Assembly (NCBI GenBank): GCA_025350885.1
Contig: JANXXA010000046.1
Location: 1-8,905, forward strand
Source of the DNA: Phenylobacterium sp.
Lineage (GTDB): Bacteria; Pseudomonadota; Alphaproteobacteria; Caulobacterales; Caulobacteraceae
Reading direction: 5' to 3'
Length of the DNA stretch: 8,905 nucleotides
Part shown: positions 7,142 through 8,905 of the stretch, in pieces
Numbering within the stretch: the first letter of the stretch is position 1
Layout of the letters: every line of letters begins with the position of its first letter
Notes under the pieces: model-generated
Database searches by the model: none
Told to the model about the DNA's origin: nothing
The model's input: the letters and a program-made list of their open reading frames with translations, nothing else
Position numbers and translations under genes: made by a program

Positions 7142-7168
7142 TTGACGCGCCGCAGCACGCTCTATAGG
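7142..7168 (+). promoter_or_regulatory. Promoter of the F0 ATP synthase operon
   Basis: TTGACGC (7142-7148) matches the Caulobacter-type housekeeping -35 consensus TTGACGS. Ten bases later GCTCTATA (7159-7166) is a partial match to the GCTANAWC -10 consensus and overlaps TATAGG (7163-7168), which also fits the general sigma-70 -10. The element lies 63 bp before the atpI ATG in a 177-bp gap following smc, so it would give the atp genes their own transcript with a leader of roughly 55 bases. No clear smc terminator precedes it, so read-through from smc is also possible. Confidence 0.65.
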
Positions 7169-7230
7169 TTCCGCGCGACCTAAAAGCCCCCGCCGGGCGG
7201 CGACGTCGCGGTCCTGAGGCCTTCCGACGT

Positions 7231-7581
7231 ATGCCACACTCCAATGATCCGCCAGATGAGGCCCTCGCGAGCCTCGATCAGCGTTTGGGAGCGGCGGAGG
7301 CGGCCCAGGCCCGCAAGGTGAGTCCCGAGACTCACGCGGCCATGTCGCAGGGTTACCGCTTCGTCGGGGAAGTGGTCGGTGGGGTGCTTGGGGGTGTCGG
7401 CCTTGGCTGGCTCTTGGATCGCCTCGCCCATACGCAGCCTTGGGGCGTGGTCGGCGGACTGCTGATCGGCACCGGACTGTCCATCTACACCGCGGTCAGA
7501 TCCGCGGCGAAGGCGAGTAAAGATCAACTGGATGCGCTCGGGCCCCTGCCCAGCGCGCCCGACCACGAAGACGAGAACTAA
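7231..7581 (+). CDS. atpI: ATP synthase accessory protein AtpI
   Basis: A 116-residue small membrane protein at the head of the F0 operon. After a polar N-terminus, the segment GYRFVGEVVGGVLGGVGLGW (41-60) forms a glycine-rich first helix ending in LLDR. A second helix runs from about 71 to 90 (WGVVGGLLIGTGLSIYTAVR), and the tail is acidic. This is the AtpI/ATPase_gene1 pattern. AtpI is not part of the finished enzyme; in other bacteria it has been linked to assembly of the c-ring and to Mg2+ handling, so a chaperone role is inferred. The ATG at 7231 has only a weak TGAGG (7215-7219) upstream; the next in-frame ATG, residue 38, would remove the N-terminal tail but keep both helices. The stop codon TAA doubles as the start of the atpB ribosome binding site. 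Confidence 0.9.
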   Translation: MPHSNDPPDEALASLDQRLGAAEAAQARKVSPETHAAMSQGYRFVGEVVGGVLGGVGLGWLLDRLAHTQPWGVVGGLLIGTGLSIYTAVRSAAKASKDQLDALGPLPSAPDHEDEN

Positions 7582-7583
7582 GG
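7579..7583 (+). promoter_or_regulatory. Ribosome binding site of atpB overlapping the atpI stop
   Basis: TAAGG combines the atpI stop codon (TAA, 7579-7581) with a Shine-Dalgarno core five bases before the atpB ATG at 7589. It supports that ATG over the upstream in-frame ATG at 7532 and suggests translational coupling of atpI and atpB. Confidence 0.65.
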
Positions 7584-7588
7584 CCCCT

Positions 7589-8416
7589 ATGGCGCAACAA
7601 CCTGCCATCGACCCGATGCACCAATTCCTGATCCACAAGGTGGTGTCGGGACCGGTGTTCCATGTCGGTGGCCTGACTGTAGACATGTCGATCACCAATT
7701 CGGTGGCCAGCATGATCGCCGGCGCCATGATCCTGATCGTCTTTTTCGCCCTGACCGCGCGCCGCGAGATCGTGCCGAACCGCGGCCAGGCGCTGGCCGA
7801 AAGCCTCTACAACATTATTGATCGCGTTCTGGTCGGCCCGATTATCGGTCATGAGGGCAAGCCCTATGTGCCCTACATCCTCTCGCTGTTTCTGGTCATT
7901 CTGGTGCTCAACCTGATGAGCGTGGTGCTGGCGATCGGCAACATCGGCGGCCTCGACCTGACCTTCGCGGTGACCTCGCAGCTGGCGGTGACCGCGACGC
8001 TGGCCGTGCTCACCTTTTTCAGCGTTTTTCTGCTGGGCTTCATCAAGCACGGGCCGAAGTTCCTGACCCTGTTCGCGCCCTCCGGCATGCCCTGGCCCAT
8101 GCTGTTCTTCATGGTGCCGATCGAAATGATCTCCTACTTCGTGCGACCGGTGACGCTGGCGATGCGTCTGTTCGGCAATATGCTGGGCGGCCACGTAGTG
8201 ATGAGCCTGTTTGGCTCCTTCGTGGTGGCGCTGGGCATCGTCGCGCTCTCCGGCGGCGTCGCGACCCTGGCCTTCATCCCCAGTGTGCTGTCGTTCACGA
8301 TGATCGTGGCGCTGACCGGCCTGGAGCTGGTGGTTGCGGTGCTGCAGGCCTTCGTCTTCGCAGCGCTGGCCACCGTCTATCTCAACGAGGTCGTGAACCT
8401 GGGTCACGGCCACTAA
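7589..8416 (+). CDS. atpB: F0F1 ATP synthase subunit a
   Basis: A 275-residue multi-helix membrane protein that forms the two half-channels carrying protons to and from the c-ring. The essential arginine (E. coli Arg210) is Arg193 in TLAMRLFGNMLGGH (189-202). The last helix carries GLELVVAVLQAFVFAAL (244-260) with Gln253 matching E. coli Gln252. Relative to E. coli, the Glu219/His245 pair is swapped: His202 and Glu246 occupy those positions, as in mitochondrial subunit a. The opening PMHQFLIHKVV is typical of alphaproteobacterial and mitochondrial forms. The ATG at 7589 is preferred over the in-frame ATG at 7532, because the latter lies inside atpI, would add 19 residues unlike the family (MRSGPCPARP...), and lacks a comparable ribosome site. 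Second gene of the operon; atpE follows after 40 bp. Confidence 0.97.
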   Translation: MAQQPAIDPMHQFLIHKVVSGPVFHVGGLTVDMSITNSVASMIAGAMILIVFFALTARREIVPNRGQALAESLYNIIDRVLVGPIIGHEGKPYVPYILSLFLVILVLNLMSVVLAIGNIGGLDLTFAVTSQLAVTATLAVLTFFSVFLLGFIKHGPKFLTLFAPSGMPWPMLFFMVPIEMISYFVRPVTLAMRLFGNMLGGHVVMSLFGSFVVALGIVALSGGVATLAFIPSVLSFTMIVALTGLELVVAVLQAFVFAALATVYLNEVVNLGHGH

Positions 8417-8443
8417 CCTTCAACGCTTTTGCAAGCTCCCTAA

Positions 8444-8449
8444 AGAGGA
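8444..8449 (+). promoter_or_regulatory. Strong ribosome binding site of atpE
   Basis: AGAGGA lies seven bases before the atpE ATG in an A-rich stretch of the 40-bp gap. Together with the low-GC leader this favours efficient initiation, which fits the need for many more c subunits than other F0 subunits from one transcript. Confidence 0.7.
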
Positions 8450-8456
8450 ACACACT

Positions 8457-8681
8457 ATGGACCCCGCATCCGCCAAGCTGATCGGCGCCGGCCTTGCCAC
8501 CATGGGCATGATCGGCGCGGGCGCCGGTCTCGGCATCCTGTTCGGCAACTACCTGCAAGCGGCCATCCGCAACCCGGCCGCCGCCGGTCAGGAACGCATC
8601 TGGCTGTTCCTGGGCATGGCCTTGACCGAATCGATGGGCATCTTCGCCCTCGTGGTCGCCCTGCTGCTGCGCTACGCCTAA
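8457..8681 (+). CDS. atpE: F0F1 ATP synthase subunit c
   Basis: A 74-residue hairpin of two membrane helices; multiple copies form the rotating c-ring. Helix 1 has the glycine pattern GAGAGLG (20-26) that packs neighbouring helices. The polar loop that contacts F1 is RNP (38-40), corresponding to the RQP loop of E. coli. The proton-binding carboxylate is Glu58 in ALTESMGIF, where E. coli has Asp61. The residues that go with sodium binding in Ilyobacter (Gln32 and Tyr70) are replaced here by Leu25 and Phe63, although the Ser after the Glu is kept, so proton coupling is the likely mode. The length is normal for alphaproteobacteria. It has the best ribosome binding site in the operon and lies between atpB and atpF'. 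Confidence 0.97.
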   Translation: MDPASAKLIGAGLATMGMIGAGAGLGILFGNYLQAAIRNPAAAGQERIWLFLGMALTESMGIFALVVALLLRYA

Positions 8682-8703
8682 GCCTTAAGAGAGCAAGCCG
8701 CCG

Positions 8704-8905
8704 ATGGCGTCTCCCACGACCGAAGGCACGGCCGTTCCCGCACAGGGCGGCCTGCCGCAGTTCGACCCGCAATGGTGGCCGGGCCAGATCGTCTGGTTCC
8801 TGGTCATCTTCGCGGTGGTCTATCTGTTGATGCGCTACGTGTTCGTGCCGCGCATCGGCGGCACGATCGCGAGCAGAGACGCCAAGATCGAGGGCGACAT
8901 CGACA
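8704..8905 (+). CDS. atpF': F0F1 ATP synthase subunit b' (N-terminal part)
   Basis: The first 67 codons of a gene cut by the right edge, starting at ATG 8704, 22 bp after atpE. A polar Gly/Pro-containing N-terminus (1-19) precedes FDPQWWPGQIV (20-30). A single membrane helix follows (about 28-45), then YVFVPRIGGTIASRDAKIEGDI, where the stator coiled coil begins. QFDPxWWPGQIVWF and the PRI-x3-I-x-SRDAKI pattern are those of the divergent b' subunit of photosynthetic bacteria and alphaproteobacteria. b' pairs with b to form the peripheral stalk that holds the F1 catalytic head against rotation. A second gene for subunit b is expected just beyond the edge. A weak AGAGAG (8688-8693) serves as the ribosome binding site. 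The gene is also named atpX or atpG in other genomes. Confidence 0.93.
   Translation, partial: MASPTTEGTAVPAQGGLPQFDPQWWPGQIVWFLVIFAVVYLLMRYVFVPRIGGTIASRDAKIEGDID

Noticed and set aside
7186..7201. GC-rich hairpin in the atpI leader as a terminator or attenuator
   Set aside because: The stem is about 4 bp with a three-base loop and no T tract follows.
7532..7588. Earlier in-frame ATG for atpB
   Set aside because: It would overlap atpI by 50 bases and add residues unlike the family; the ATG at 7589 has TAAGG at proper spacing.
7496..8413. 305-codon minus-strand open frame opposite atpB, rich in His, Gln and Arg
   Set aside because: His/Gln/Asp-rich composition is what the reverse complement of membrane-protein codons yields; atpB on the plus strand is certain.
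8425..8436. GCTT-TTGC-AAGC hairpin between atpB and atpE as a processing or attenuation site
   Set aside because: A 4-bp stem with little stability; the gap is better explained by the atpE ribosome binding region.

Overview
The window is GC-rich, densely coding chromosomal DNA from an alphaproteobacterium, most likely a member of the Caulobacteraceae (Caulobacter/Phenylobacterium type). The placement rests on the gene order (ccrM tail, mutY, dciA-like, dsbA-like, smc, atpI, atpB, atpE, atpF'), which from memory matches the Caulobacter crescentus neighbourhood of ccrM, smc and the F0 ATP synthase operon. It also rests on the alphaproteobacterial look of the SMC, ATP synthase a and b' subunits. 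No IS element, integrase, tRNA, rRNA, CRISPR array or phage gene was seen. No gene-free stretch reaches 300 bases.

Layout from left to right: (1) 1-64, the last codons of a CcrM-like GANTC adenine methyltransferase, running in from the left edge. (2) 65-172, a short gap that begins with a C-rich 16-bp tandem repeat. (3) 173-1342, an MFS drug/metabolite exporter read from a TTG start; it sits between ccrM and mutY, which I recall as neighbours in Caulobacter. (4) 1325-2371 on the minus strand, mutY, overlapping the exporter tail-to-tail by 18 bp. (5) 2372-2415, a 44-bp divergent gap with an imperfect 10-bp inverted repeat touching both ribosome binding sites. (6) 2416-2952, a DUF721/DciA-like protein, the presumed replicative helicase loader. 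(7) 3024-3641, an exported DsbA-family thiol oxidoreductase, followed 7 bp later by (8) 3649-7053, the full-length SMC condensin ATPase. (9) 7054-7230, a gap with a good housekeeping promoter, leading into (10) the F0 operon: atpI, atpB, atpE and the first 67 codons of atpF' (subunit b'), cut off by the right edge.

The left two thirds groups chromosome-maintenance functions: DNA methylation, repair of 8-oxoguanine mispairs, helicase loading and chromosome segregation, with a thiol oxidoreductase as the odd member. The right third starts the membrane half of ATP synthase; in alphaproteobacteria the F1 genes normally form a separate operon, and none appear here. I see no clearly new biological system. 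The most interesting items are small: the exporter placed between ccrM and mutY with a codon-aligned stop/stop overlap, the hairpin across the mutY/dciA start region, a CcrM (GANTC) site in a candidate dsbA-smc promoter, and the mitochondria-like His/Glu arrangement in ATP synthase subunit a.
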